From: Bog-473 sp052148295
GTDB taxonomy: Bacteria > Actinomycetota > Acidimicrobiia > Acidimicrobiales > RAAP-2
NCBI GenBank assembly: GCA_052148295.1
Contig: JBKQIP010000212.1
Location: 1-8,967, forward strand
DNA length: 8,967 nt
Reading direction: 5' to 3'
The notes below the pieces were generated by a model. That model was not told the DNA's origin. It searched no databases and was given only the letters and a program-made list of their open reading frames with translations. Position numbers and translations under genes: made by a program. Shown here piece after piece: positions 1 to 7,004 of the stretch; the first letter of the stretch is position 1, and each line of letters begins with the position of its first letter.

Positions 1-1
1 G

Positions 2-754
2 CGGCGTGCGGGTGTGGCGGCGGGGGCCGGGGCGCCCGCGCCGGGGGGGGGCCGGACCCTCCCGGTGCCCGCCCCGTTGGCCCCTCTCTTCCCCGACGGG
101 GTGCTACGGCGGGGGACCACGACCACGGTGGTAGGGCAGCCGGGTCACGGCGCCACCACGCTGGCCCTGGCCCTCCTCGCCGCGGCGTCGCAGGCCGGGA
201 GCTGGTGTGCCGCGGTCGGCCTCCCCGACCCGGGGATCGCGGCCGCGGCCGAACTCGGTGTCGACCTGCGCCGGGTGGCCTTCGTGCCCTACCCCGGTAG
301 CGGGTGGGCCGAGGCGGTGGGAGATCTTCTGCCCGGGGTCGACGTCGTCCTGGTGCGCCCACCCGGTCGGGCCCGCGGCACGGTGGCCCGCCATCTGGCC
401 GCCCGGGCCCGTGACCGCCAGACGGCGCTGGTGGTGCTGGTCGAGCACGAGGGCGACTGGCCCCAGGGCGGGGACCTGGTCCTGGGCGTGGGGGGGGTCG
501 AATGGCAGGGGATCGGCCACGGCCACGGCCACCTCCAGGGGAGGCGGGCCGAGGTGCGGGTCAGCGGGCGGCGTTCGGCCGCCCGGGCCGTCGAATGCAC
601 GCTCTGGCTCCCGGCCGGCTCGGGTGCGGTGGCGGCAACGGCGCGGGTGGACGACGGGCCCGACCGCACCGGCGACCGCACCGGCCTCCGCTCCGGCTCC
701 GGCTCCGGCACCGGCACCGGCACCGGCACCGGCCCCGGCCCCCAAGCGGCCTGA
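2..754 (+). CDS. imuA': ImuA'-like RecA-fold mutasome accessory protein (5' end probably outside window)
   Basis: Likely partner of ImuB and DnaE2 in error-prone translesion synthesis. The frame is open to the window edge. A GTG at 14 could serve as start (246 aa), but no Shine-Dalgarno sequence precedes it and an Ala/Gly/Pro-rich stretch lies there, so the true start may be upstream. Counting from that GTG, a RecA-like core begins near residue 17. It has a P-loop-like segment GQPGHGATT (about 41-49) in which the Walker A lysine is replaced by alanine, then the family-like stretches GSWCAAVGLPD and GVDVVLVRPPG. TLWLP near residue 198 matches the end of actinobacterial ImuA' proteins. The last 30 or so residues are a low-complexity DRTG/SG/TG tail. 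From memory of the family, actinobacterial ImuA' often lacks a good Walker A, so ATPase activity is doubtful. The stop codon overlaps the imuB Shine-Dalgarno region, which supports one operon. The assignment rests on sequence resemblance plus the neighbours imuB and dnaE2. Confidence 0.8.
   Translation, partial: RRAGVAAGAGAPAPGGGRTLPVPAPLAPLFPDGVLRRGTTTTVVGQPGHGATTLALALLAAASQAGSWCAAVGLPDPGIAAAAELGVDLRRVAFVPYPGSGWAEAVGDLLPGVDVVLVRPPGRARGTVARHLAARARDRQTALVVLVEHEGDWPQGGDLVLGVGGVEWQGIGHGHGHLQGRRAEVRVSGRRSAARAVECTLWLPAGSGAVAATARVDDGPDRTGDRTGLRSGSGSGTGTGTGTGPGPQAA
661..740 (+). repeat. Short tandem repeats encoding the ImuA' C-terminal tail
   Basis: Two exact 12-bp copies of CGACCGCACCGG (661-672, 673-684) are followed by eight 6-bp units of the form CNCCGG from 691 to 738: three CTCCGG, four CACCGG and one CCCCGG. 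They stay in frame and encode DRTGDRTG and then alternating Ser-Gly, Thr-Gly and Pro-Gly pairs. Because the units are multiples of three, copy-number changes would lengthen or shorten the tail without a frameshift. Confidence 0.85.
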
Positions 755-756
755 GG
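753..756 (+). promoter_or_regulatory. Ribosome binding site of imuB, overlapping the imuA' stop
   Basis: GAGG shares bases with the imuA' TGA stop (752-754) and sits 7 nt before the GTG start of imuB at 764. This arrangement supports translational coupling and decides the imuB start. Confidence 0.55.
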
Positions 757-763
757 TGCGGCC

Positions 764-1870
764 GTGGAGTTGGAGCGGTTGGTCGCCATCTGGTGTCCCC
801 ACCTCCAGCAGGAGGGCGCACGCGGGGAGGAGGCCCGGCGGTTCGTCCGGGTGGTCGCCCGCGCCGGAGAGATCTGCCCCTGGGTCCACCCGGTCCGGCT
901 GGGGGTCTGCACCCTGCCCGCGCGCGGGCCGTCCCGCTTCTTCGGCGGTGAGGAGATGGTCGTGCGTCACCTGGTCGAAGCCGTGGGGGAAGAGGCCCAG
1001 GTCGGCGTGGCCGACGGGCTCTTCGCCGCGGTTCTGGCCGCCCGATCGGAGCTGATCGTCCCTCCGGGGGAGGTGCCCGTGTTCCTGGCTCCGTGGTCGG
1101 TGGCCGTCTTGGCCCGGCCCGAGCTGGCCGTGACCTTGCCGCGGCTCGGGATCACCACGCTGGGGCAGTTCGCCGCCCTCCCCCCCGCCCACGTCTCGGA
1201 TCGCTTCGGTGCCGACGCCGCGGCCTGTCACCGGGTGGCCCGGGGCGAGAGCGGGGAACTGGCCGGGTGGCGCGACCGGGCCATCGAGCGCCGGCTGCGG
1301 GTGGTCCGGGGCGAGGATCCCGACCGGGGGCCCGAGCCCCCTCCCTTCCAGCCGGGCTTCTTCGGCGGCGCGTCGGCGGCGGAGGCCCGGGCGGCGCTCT
1401 CCTTCGCCCGGGTACAAGAGCGGCTGGGGGTCGATGCCGTCCTGGTCGGCCGGCTCCGGGGCGGGCGCGACCCGTCCGAGCAGGCGTCCCTGGTCCCGTG
1501 GGGGAGCAGGGAGACCGAAGGGGCGGAGACGGAGGCGGGGACGGGGGGTGCCCCCTGGCCGGGGCGGTTGCCGCCTCCCTCCCCCACCCGCGTGCTGGGC
1601 GTCCCCCTCCGGGCCGAGGTGGTCGACGCGGCCGGTCGCGCCCTGGTGGTGAGCGGCCGGGGACTGCCCAGTGGCGCGGTGGACCGGCTCTCGGTCGAGG
1701 GCGGCCCGTGGCAGCCCGTGGCGGCCTGGGCCGGCCCGTGGCCGGTCACCGAACGCTGGTGGTCGGGGCGCCGGCGCCGGGCCCGGTTGCAGGTGGTGAT
1801 GGTGGACGGGACGGCCCGACTGCTCTGTGCCGAAAGGGCGCAGTGGTGGGTGGAGGCGATCTATGACTGA
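764..1870 (+). CDS. imuB: ImuB-type Y-family polymerase homologue, shortened form
   Basis: ImuB is a catalytically inactive Y-family polymerase relative that links the beta clamp, DnaE2 and ImuA' in the mutasome. This 368-residue protein begins like ImuB (LVAIWCP, 6-12), then passes almost directly to the ARGPSRFFGGEE palm segment (53-64), VGVADGLFAA (80-89) and a thumb helix-hairpin-helix (about 125-160). A divergent clamp motif QPGFFG (196-201) corresponds to QLPLWG of the mycobacterial protein. The C-terminal domain is complete: GGRDPSEQASLVPWG, PWPGRLPPPSP, SGRG, AWAGPWPVTERWW and terminal WWVEAIYD. Usual ImuB proteins have about 500 or more residues. Missing are about 55 residues after WCPH (rest of early palm, fingers) and roughly 100 before the clamp motif (little finger). 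No stop codon or frame change is involved, so this looks like a genuine compact form. GTG start at 764; the 3' end overlaps dnaE2 by 8 bp. Confidence 0.88.
   Translation: MELERLVAIWCPHLQQEGARGEEARRFVRVVARAGEICPWVHPVRLGVCTLPARGPSRFFGGEEMVVRHLVEAVGEEAQVGVADGLFAAVLAARSELIVPPGEVPVFLAPWSVAVLARPELAVTLPRLGITTLGQFAALPPAHVSDRFGADAAACHRVARGESGELAGWRDRAIERRLRVVRGEDPDRGPEPPPFQPGFFGGASAAEARAALSFARVQERLGVDAVLVGRLRGGRDPSEQASLVPWGSRETEGAETEAGTGGAPWPGRLPPPSPTRVLGVPLRAEVVDAAGRALVVSGRGLPSGAVDRLSVEGGPWQPVAAWAGPWPVTERWWSGRRRRARLQVVMVDGTARLLCAERAQWWVEAIYD
1852..1856 (+). promoter_or_regulatory. Ribosome binding site of dnaE2, inside the end of imuB
   Basis: GGAGG lies 6 nt before the ATG at 1863. It favours that start over the in-frame GTG at 1827, because the protein from 1863 begins directly with the conserved PHP-domain sequence AYAELHAHSGFSFLDG. 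Confidence 0.75.
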
Positions 1871-4800
1871 GGCGTACGCCGAGCTGCACGCGCACTCGGG
1901 GTTCAGCTTCCTCGACGGCAGCAGTGACCCCGAGGAGCTGGTGGCCGAGGCGCACCGGCTCGGGTTGGCCGCACTGGCCCTGACCGATCATCACGGTTTC
2001 TACGGCGTGGTGCGCTTCGCCGAGGCGGCCCGGGCCCTGGGCCTGCCGACGGCCTTCGGCACCGAGGTGACCCTGGCGCCGGCCGGGCTCCGCACCGGCG
2101 AGCCCGATCCGCGCGGGACGCATCTCGTCGTGCTGGCCCGTGATCCCGAGGGCTACGCCCGCCTGTCGGACACGCTGGCCGAGGCCCATCTGGAAGGAGG
2201 CGAGAAGGGGCGGCCCGTCTTCACCCTCGATGCGCTGGCGGCGGCGGCCGGGGGCCACTGGCTGGTGCTCACGGGTTGCCGCAAGGGGGCGGTCCCTGCC
2301 GCGCTGATGGAGGCCGGCCCCCGGGCAGCCTCCCGGGAGGTGGGGCGACTGGTCGAGCGGTTCGGGCGCGACAACGTGGCCGTCGAGCTGTGGGACCACG
2401 GGGACCCCCTCGACACCGCACGCAACGACGCGCTGGCCCTGCTGGCCGTCGAGTGGGGGACCGACGCGGTGGCCACCAACAACGTGCACTACGCCACCCC
2501 GGCCGGGTTCCGCCTGGCCACCACCCTGGCCGCCGTCCGGGCCCGCCGGCCGCTGGCCGAGCTGGAGGGCTGGCTCCCCTCGGCGCCCTCGGCCTGCCTG
2601 CGCGGGGCGAGCGAACAGCTCCGCCGGTTCGCGCGCTGGCCCGGCGTGGTCGCCCGCGCCGGGGAACTGGGTCTGGCCTGCGCGTTCGACCTGCGCCTGG
2701 TGGCCCCGCGCCTGCCCGATTTCCCGGTACCGGCGGGGATGGACGAGCAGGGCTACCTGCGGCAGCTGGTGACCGAGGGGGCGCTCGAGCGCTACGGCCC
2801 CCCGGAGAACGAACGGGTGCCGGGGGCGTGGGCGCAGATCGCCCACGAGCTGGAGGTGATCGGCCAGCTGGGCTTCGCCGGGTACTTCCTGGTGGTCTGG
2901 GACATCGCCCAGGTCTGCCGCCGCCTCGACATCTACTGCCAGGGCCGGGGCTCGGCCGCCAACTCCGCCGTCTGTTACGCCCTCGGGGTCACCAACGTCG
3001 ACGCCGTCGATCTCGGCCTGCTCTTCGAGCGCTTCCTCTCCCCGGCGCGGGACGGACCGCCCGACATCGACGTCGACATCGAATCGAGCCGGCGCGAGGA
3101 GGTGATCCAGTACGTCTACGAGCGCTACGGCCGGCGCCATGCGGCGCAGGTGGCCAACGTCATCACCTACCGCCCCCGCTCGGCCGTGCGTGACGTGGGG
3201 AAGGCCTTCGGCTTCACGCCCGAGCAGGTGGACGGGTGGTCGGCGGGGATCGATCACGCCCCCCGGGGGGTGCGCTCGGCCGACGCGGTGGCGGGAGCCG
3301 TGGCGGGTGATGGCGAGGGGATCCCCCCGCTGGTGGCCGCCATGGCGGCGGAACTGCTCGACCGCCCGCGCCACCTGGGCATCCACTCGGCGGGCATGGT
3401 GCTGTGCGATCGACCGGTCACCCAGGTCTGCCCGGTGGAGTGGGGACGCATGCCGGGGCGCAGCGTGCTGCAGTGGGACAAGGACGATTGCGCGGCCATC
3501 GGACTGGTGAAGTTCGACCTGCTGGGGCTGGGCATGCTCGAAGCGCTGCACCGGATGGTCGACCTGGTGCAGGCGTTTCACGGGGTCAGGGTCGACCTGG
3601 GGAAGCTGCCCCAGGAGCCCGAGGTCTACGACCTGTTGTGCCGGGCCGACACGGTCGGGGTCTTCCAGGTCGAGAGCCGGGCCCAGATGGGCACCCTGCC
3701 CCGGGTCCGGCCGCGCGAGTTCTACGACCTGGCCATCGAGGTGGCCCTCATCCGGCCCGGGCCGATCCAGGGCCACGCCGTCAACCCCTACATCCGCCGC
3801 CGCCGGGGTGAGGAGGAGACCACCTACCTGCACCCGTTGCTCGAGCCCATCCTGCGCCGGACGCTCGGCGTCCCCCTGTTCCAGGAGCAGCTCATGGAGA
3901 TGGCCGTGGCCATCGCCGGGTTCAGCGCGGCCGAGGCGGACGAGCTGCGCCAGGCCATGGCGGCCAAGCGCTCGGCCGTCCGGATGGAGCGGCTGCGGGT
4001 CCGCTTCTACGACGGGATGGCGGCGCGTGGGGTGGTGGGCGAGGTGGCCGACCAGATCTTCGCCGCGCTGGCCGCCTTCGCCAACTTCGGGTTCCCCGAG
4101 TCCCATTCGGTGTCCTTCGCCCACCTGGTCTACTCGAGCAGCTGGCTGAAGCTGCACTACCCGGCCGCCTTCACGGCCGGCCTCCTCAACTCCCAGCCCA
4201 TGGGCTTCTGGTCCCCCCAGTCCCTGGTGGCCGACGCCCGGCGTCACGGGGTGGTGGTGCGCCGCCCCCATGTGAACCGCTCGGAGGTGGGGGCGTCGCT
4301 GGAGTGTGATGAGGGTGGTGGTCGTGACCACCCGGTGCTGCGCTTGGGCCTGGCCTCGGTCCGCGGCGTGGGTGACGCGGTGGCCGAGCGGATCGTGGCC
4401 GGGCGGGACTGGGCCGGGGGGGAGGACCTGGTGCGCCGGGCCGGGGTGTCCCGGGCCCAGCTCGAGACGCTGGCCGCGGCCGGCGCGCTCGATCCGGACC
4501 CGGTGGAGCAGGTGGGGACCTCCCGCCGCCAGTTGCTGTGGGCGGCCGGCGCGGCGGCCCAGGGGACGCCGGACCGGCTGCCGGGGATCGTGGTGGGGGC
4601 CGAGGCGCCACCGCTGCCCCGGCCCAGCCTCTACGACACCGTGGGTGACGACCTGTGGGCGCTGGGGCTGGCCCCCGAGCGCACGGCCATGCACCTGGCC
4701 CGGGAACGGCTGGAGGCCATGGGGGTGGTGGTGGCCGGTGCGCTGGCGGGGTGCACCGACGGCGACCGGGTCACGGTGGCCGGGGTGGTGACACACCGCC

Positions 4801-5039
4801 AGCACCCCGAGACGGCCGGTGGCGCGGTCTTCGTCAACCTCGAGGACGAGACCGGCCATGTCAACGTGGTCTTCTCCCGCGGGGCCTGGGCCCGTTGGAA
4901 GCCGGTGGCCCGCCATGCCCCGGTGCTGCTCATCCGGGGCCGGCTGCAGCTGGGGCAGGGCACGGTCAGCCTGACGGCCGAGCGGGTGGAGGCCCTGCGG
5001 GTGGGGACGGCCGTGCCGGCCAGCCGGGACTTCCGTTGA
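1863..5039 (+). CDS. dnaE2: Error-prone DNA polymerase DnaE2
   Basis: C-family DNA polymerase for SOS translesion synthesis and induced mutagenesis, acting with ImuA' and ImuB. From ATG 1863 it has 1058 residues, the usual length. The N-terminal PHP domain shows HAHSGFSFLDG, ALTDHHGFYG, LVLTGCRKG, ELWDHGDPLDTARND and ATNNVHYA. The palm carries PDIDVDIE with D401, D403 and D405, and the third catalytic aspartate D552 in LVKFDLLGLGML. Next come VGVFQVESRAQM, the GVPLFQEQLMEMA and ANFGFPESHSVSFAHL segments, and LLNSQPMGFWSPQSLVADA, which is typical of DnaE2 rather than DnaE1. A helix-hairpin-helix (LASVRGVGDAVAERI) and an OB-fold (about 970-1045, VFVNLEDETGHVNVVF) follow, ending in SRDFR. I see no clear clamp-binding motif in the C-terminal part, as expected for DnaE2, which is thought to reach the clamp through ImuB. 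It overlaps imuB by 8 bp. The promoter, probably LexA-controlled as in relatives, would lie upstream of the window. Confidence 0.96.
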   Translation: MTEAYAELHAHSGFSFLDGSSDPEELVAEAHRLGLAALALTDHHGFYGVVRFAEAARALGLPTAFGTEVTLAPAGLRTGEPDPRGTHLVVLARDPEGYARLSDTLAEAHLEGGEKGRPVFTLDALAAAAGGHWLVLTGCRKGAVPAALMEAGPRAASREVGRLVERFGRDNVAVELWDHGDPLDTARNDALALLAVEWGTDAVATNNVHYATPAGFRLATTLAAVRARRPLAELEGWLPSAPSACLRGASEQLRRFARWPGVVARAGELGLACAFDLRLVAPRLPDFPVPAGMDEQGYLRQLVTEGALERYGPPENERVPGAWAQIAHELEVIGQLGFAGYFLVVWDIAQVCRRLDIYCQGRGSAANSAVCYALGVTNVDAVDLGLLFERFLSPARDGPPDIDVDIESSRREEVIQYVYERYGRRHAAQVANVITYRPRSAVRDVGKAFGFTPEQVDGWSAGIDHAPRGVRSADAVAGAVAGDGEGIPPLVAAMAAELLDRPRHLGIHSAGMVLCDRPVTQVCPVEWGRMPGRSVLQWDKDDCAAIGLVKFDLLGLGMLEALHRMVDLVQAFHGVRVDLGKLPQEPEVYDLLCRADTVGVFQVESRAQMGTLPRVRPREFYDLAIEVALIRPGPIQGHAVNPYIRRRRGEEETTYLHPLLEPILRRTLGVPLFQEQLMEMAVAIAGFSAAEADELRQAMAAKRSAVRMERLRVRFYDGMAARGVVGEVADQIFAALAAFANFGFPESHSVSFAHLVYSSSWLKLHYPAAFTAGLLNSQPMGFWSPQSLVADARRHGVVVRRPHVNRSEVGASLECDEGGGRDHPVLRLGLASVRGVGDAVAERIVAGRDWAGGEDLVRRAGVSRAQLETLAAAGALDPDPVEQVGTSRRQLLWAAGAAAQGTPDRLPGIVVGAEAPPLPRPSLYDTVGDDLWALGLAPERTAMHLARERLEAMGVVVAGALAGCTDGDRVTVAGVVTHRQHPETAGGAVFVNLEDETGHVNVVFSRGAWARWKPVARHAPVLLIRGRLQLGQGTVSLTAERVEALRVGTAVPASRDFR

Positions 5040-5059
5040 GGGCGCCGACGATCGGGTGA

Positions 5060-6123
5060 TCAGGTGACGACCAGGCCGCGCCCGGTGATGGGGGGGAGGT
5101 CGAGGGCGGTGACCAGTCCGGGCGGGGCGGCGATGACGGCGGGAACGGCGTTCACCAGCCGCATGGCGGTGGCCTTCAGGCCGGCCGTGTTGTGGTCGCC
5201 GTCGGTGCCCATCAGCTGCAGGTCGAGGGTGTAGTTGGGCTCACCGGTGATCTGCACCAGTAGCAGCCGTGACCGGCCGGCTGGGCCCACGAGGCGCCCA
5301 GGTCGTCGCGGAGGCGGGTCACGTGCTCGAGGACCACCACCGCCTTGTCGCCCACCATGCCGCGCACCTCGAAGTGCAGCGCGGCGGCCGTGCCCTTGGG
5401 CACCAGACCGGCGTCGACGTCGAAGTCCTCGGGTGCGGGCTCGCGCTCGTACCACTCCTCGACGCCGGTGAGCGTGACACCGAGCCCGGCGGCGATCTGG
5501 CGCACCACGCTGCCCCAGGCCAGGGTCAGGACACCGGGCTGGAGGAGCATGGGGATGTGGTCGAGCGGGCGGGCGAACCCCATGATGTCGAAGAGCACCA
5601 TCGGCTGGTTGTAGGTGTTGTAGTTGAGGACCTCGGAGCACCGCACCTCCTCGATCCGCTCACTGATCCCGGTCAGCACCAGGGGCAGGGCGTCGTTGGC
5701 GAAGCCGGGGTCGACGCCGTTGACGAAGAGGGAGACGCCGTGGTCCGCCGCGGCCGTGCGCAGCTTCTGGGCCATCCCGTCGTCGTCGGCCGGGTACTGC
5801 AGGAAGACGGGGGACGAGGAGACCACGTTGATGCCCGCCACCAAGAAGCGCTCCAGGTCGGCCAGGGCCTCGAACATGCGGTTGTCGGCCATGGCCGTGT
5901 GGACGATGCAGTCGGGCTCGAGGGCCAGCAGGGCGGCCGTGTCGCTGGTGCCGCTCACCCCCAGCGTGCGATCGAGCCCGGCCAGGGCACCGGCGTCCCG
6001 GCCGACCTTGTCCGGCTGCGAGACGAAGAGCCCGACCAGTTCGAGCTCGGGGTGGGCGTCGATGCCGGCCAGGGCATGGCGCCCCACGTTGCCGGTGCTC
6101 CACTGCACGACGCGGTAGGTCAT
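5060..6123 (-). pseudogene. DapB-like / 2,4-diaminopentanoate dehydrogenase-like NAD(P)-dependent oxidoreductase, frameshifted
   Basis: The N-terminal part is a Rossmann NAD(P)-binding domain of dihydrodipicolinate-reductase type (VVQWSTGNVGRHAL, residues 5-18). The remainder resembles the C-terminal domain of 2,4-diaminopentanoate dehydrogenase (VNGVDPGFANDALP; later GEPNYTLDLQLMG and DGDHNTAGL). The first 288 codons run from ATG 6123 to 5260. Reading then shifts: the remaining 66 codons to TGA 5060-5062, starting LVQITGEPNYTLDL, are in another frame. One extra C on the coding strand, giving TAC CTG GTG CAG, restores a continuous 354-residue protein. Unrepaired, translation ends at 5212 after 303 residues, with a 15-residue wrong tail. 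Cause unknown: recent mutation or base-calling/assembly error. A Shine-Dalgarno AAAGGA (6129-6134) lies 5 nt before the ATG. It is second gene behind the SDR (49-bp gap); its 3' end faces dnaE2. Substrate unknown; proteins of this group are common in mycobacteria and relatives. Confidence 0.8.
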
Positions 6124-6128
6124 GGCGG

Positions 6129-6134
6129 TCCTTT
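6129..6134 (-). promoter_or_regulatory. Ribosome binding site of the DapB-like gene
   Basis: On the minus strand AAAGGA sits 5 nt before the ATG at 6123, inside a slightly longer purine run AGGAAAGGA (6129-6137). It fixes the start and shows that the 49-bp gap to the SDR gene holds mainly a ribosome binding site, consistent with co-transcription. Confidence 0.7.
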
Positions 6135-6172
6135 CCTGGTTGGCGAGATGTGGTCCGTCGGTCCCGCACCGC

Positions 6173-6967
6173 TCAGAGGTCGGGCAGGCCGAACTCGAGG
6201 TTGGCCGACTGCAGGCCCCCGTCGGCCTCGAGGATCTTGCCGGTGATGAACGACCCGGCCGGTGAGACCAGGAAGAGGACGGCGGCGGCGATGTCGTCGG
6301 GGTGGCCGAGGCGCTTGAGCGGCGTCGCCTCCTCCATGGCGGAGCGCAGCTCGTCGCTCGACATGACGATGTCGAGGGCGGACGTCGCGGTGGAGCCGAC
6401 GGCCACCGCGTTGACCCGGATGCGGGGCGACAGGTCGCGGGCGGCCAGGCGGGTGTACTGCTCCAGGGCGCCCTTGACCGTGCCGTAGGCCAGGTAGCCC
6501 CGGGCGCCCACATGGCCCATGACCGAGCAGATGTTCACGATGGCCCCGCCGGGGTCGTCCCCTTCGAGCAGGCGCGGCACGGCGGCCCGCACCAGCGCGT
6601 GGCCGGCTCCCACGTTGAAGTGGAAGGCCTCCTCGAGGAAGCGGGGGGACGTGTCGAGCAGCGGCCGGGGCATGGTACCGCCCATGTTGCTCACCACGAT
6701 GTCGAGTCGACCGAGCTCGCTCATCGCCGTCTCGGCCAGGGAGGCCATCAGGGCGACGTCGGTGAGGTCGCCGACCACCACCACGGCCCGACGGCCGGCG
6801 CCCTCGACCCGCGCCGCCACCTCGCGCAGCTGCGCGTCGGTCCGGGCCGCCACGACGACGTCCGCCCCGGCCTCGGCCAGGGCTAGCGCGGTGGCCGCAC
6901 CGATGCCGCGACCACTGGCGGTGACGATGGCGACCTGGTCGGTCACGGTGAAGCGGTCGAGAATCAT
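6173..6967 (-). CDS. SDR-family NAD(P)-dependent oxidoreductase
   Basis: Classical short-chain dehydrogenase/reductase of 264 residues, a cytosolic enzyme oxidising or reducing a hydroxyl/keto group; the substrate is not predictable. The cofactor motif is TASGRGIG (16-23), with alanine in place of the first glycine. R42 after the second strand hints weakly at NADP. GDLTD (66-70) provides the usual aspartate, and SNMGG (93-97) replaces NNAG. The N-S-Y-K tetrad is intact: N118, S148, Y161 and K165 (YGTVK). The NAVAPG motif reads NAVAVG. The C-terminal DIAAAVLFLVSPAGSFITGKILEADGG pattern is standard. The start at ATG 6967 follows an AGAGGG Shine-Dalgarno and gives the normal N-terminus; a longer in-frame reading to 7153 would run into the opposing Rieske gene. 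It is the first gene of a two-gene minus-strand unit with the DapB-like gene and is divergent from the Rieske gene. Confidence 0.92.
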   Translation of the reverse strand: MILDRFTVTDQVAIVTASGRGIGAATALALAEAGADVVVAARTDAQLREVAARVEGAGRRAVVVVGDLTDVALMASLAETAMSELGRLDIVVSNMGGTMPRPLLDTSPRFLEEAFHFNVGAGHALVRAAVPRLLEGDDPGGAIVNICSVMGHVGARGYLAYGTVKGALEQYTRLAARDLSPRIRVNAVAVGSTATSALDIVMSSDELRSAMEEATPLKRLGHPDDIAAAVLFLVSPAGSFITGKILEADGGLQSANLEFGLPDL

Positions 6968-6972
6968 GCCTG

Positions 6973-6978
6973 CCCTCT
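6973..6978 (-). promoter_or_regulatory. Ribosome binding site of the SDR gene
   Basis: On the minus strand AGAGGG is spaced 5 nt from the ATG at 6967. It touches the first copy of the 12-bp repeat (6977-6988), so a protein bound there would cover the translation start region. Confidence 0.6.
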
Positions 6979-6988
6979 TGACGTCGAC
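6977..6988. promoter_or_regulatory. 12-bp repeat copy 1, candidate operator
   Basis: CTTGACGTCGAC, identical to the copy at 7025-7036. The inner part TTGACGTCGA is an imperfect palindrome (8 of 10 positions match its reverse complement), as expected of a dimeric regulator site. It lies between the candidate -10 box and the start codon of the SDR gene. Function inferred. Confidence 0.4.
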
Positions 6989-7004
6989 GGGTGCGGACGA
7001 GCGG

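Noticed and set aside
661..740. CRISPR-like array
   Set aside because: Units are only 6-12 bp with no spacers and lie inside a coding frame.
104..1417. A 437-codon minus-strand frame opposite imuA' and imuB
   Set aside because: Composition-driven shadow; its GA repeats are the reverse reading of the imuA' tandem repeats.
1827..1862. Earlier in-frame GTG start for dnaE2
   Set aside because: The 12 added residues lack family similarity, and a good Shine-Dalgarno (GGAGG) sits correctly before ATG 1863.
764..1870. ImuB shortened by an internal frameshift or stop
   Set aside because: The frame is continuous from start to end, and the DNA between conserved motifs is too short to hide the missing domains in other frames.
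1746..4916. A 1056-codon open frame on the minus strand opposite dnaE2
   Set aside because: It is antisense to a clearly conserved DnaE2. Its translation is rich in Gly, His, Pro, Arg and Gln with no recognisable domain, as expected from the high third-position GC of the sense gene.
5040..5059. Intrinsic terminator between dnaE2 and the DapB-like gene
   Set aside because: The 20-bp gap has only a weak GATC-loop-GATC symmetry and no T tract.
5255..5265. Programmed -1 ribosomal frameshift in the DapB-like gene
   Set aside because: The site (GGC TGC TAC TGG) has no slippery heptamer, and such recoding is not known to me for this family.
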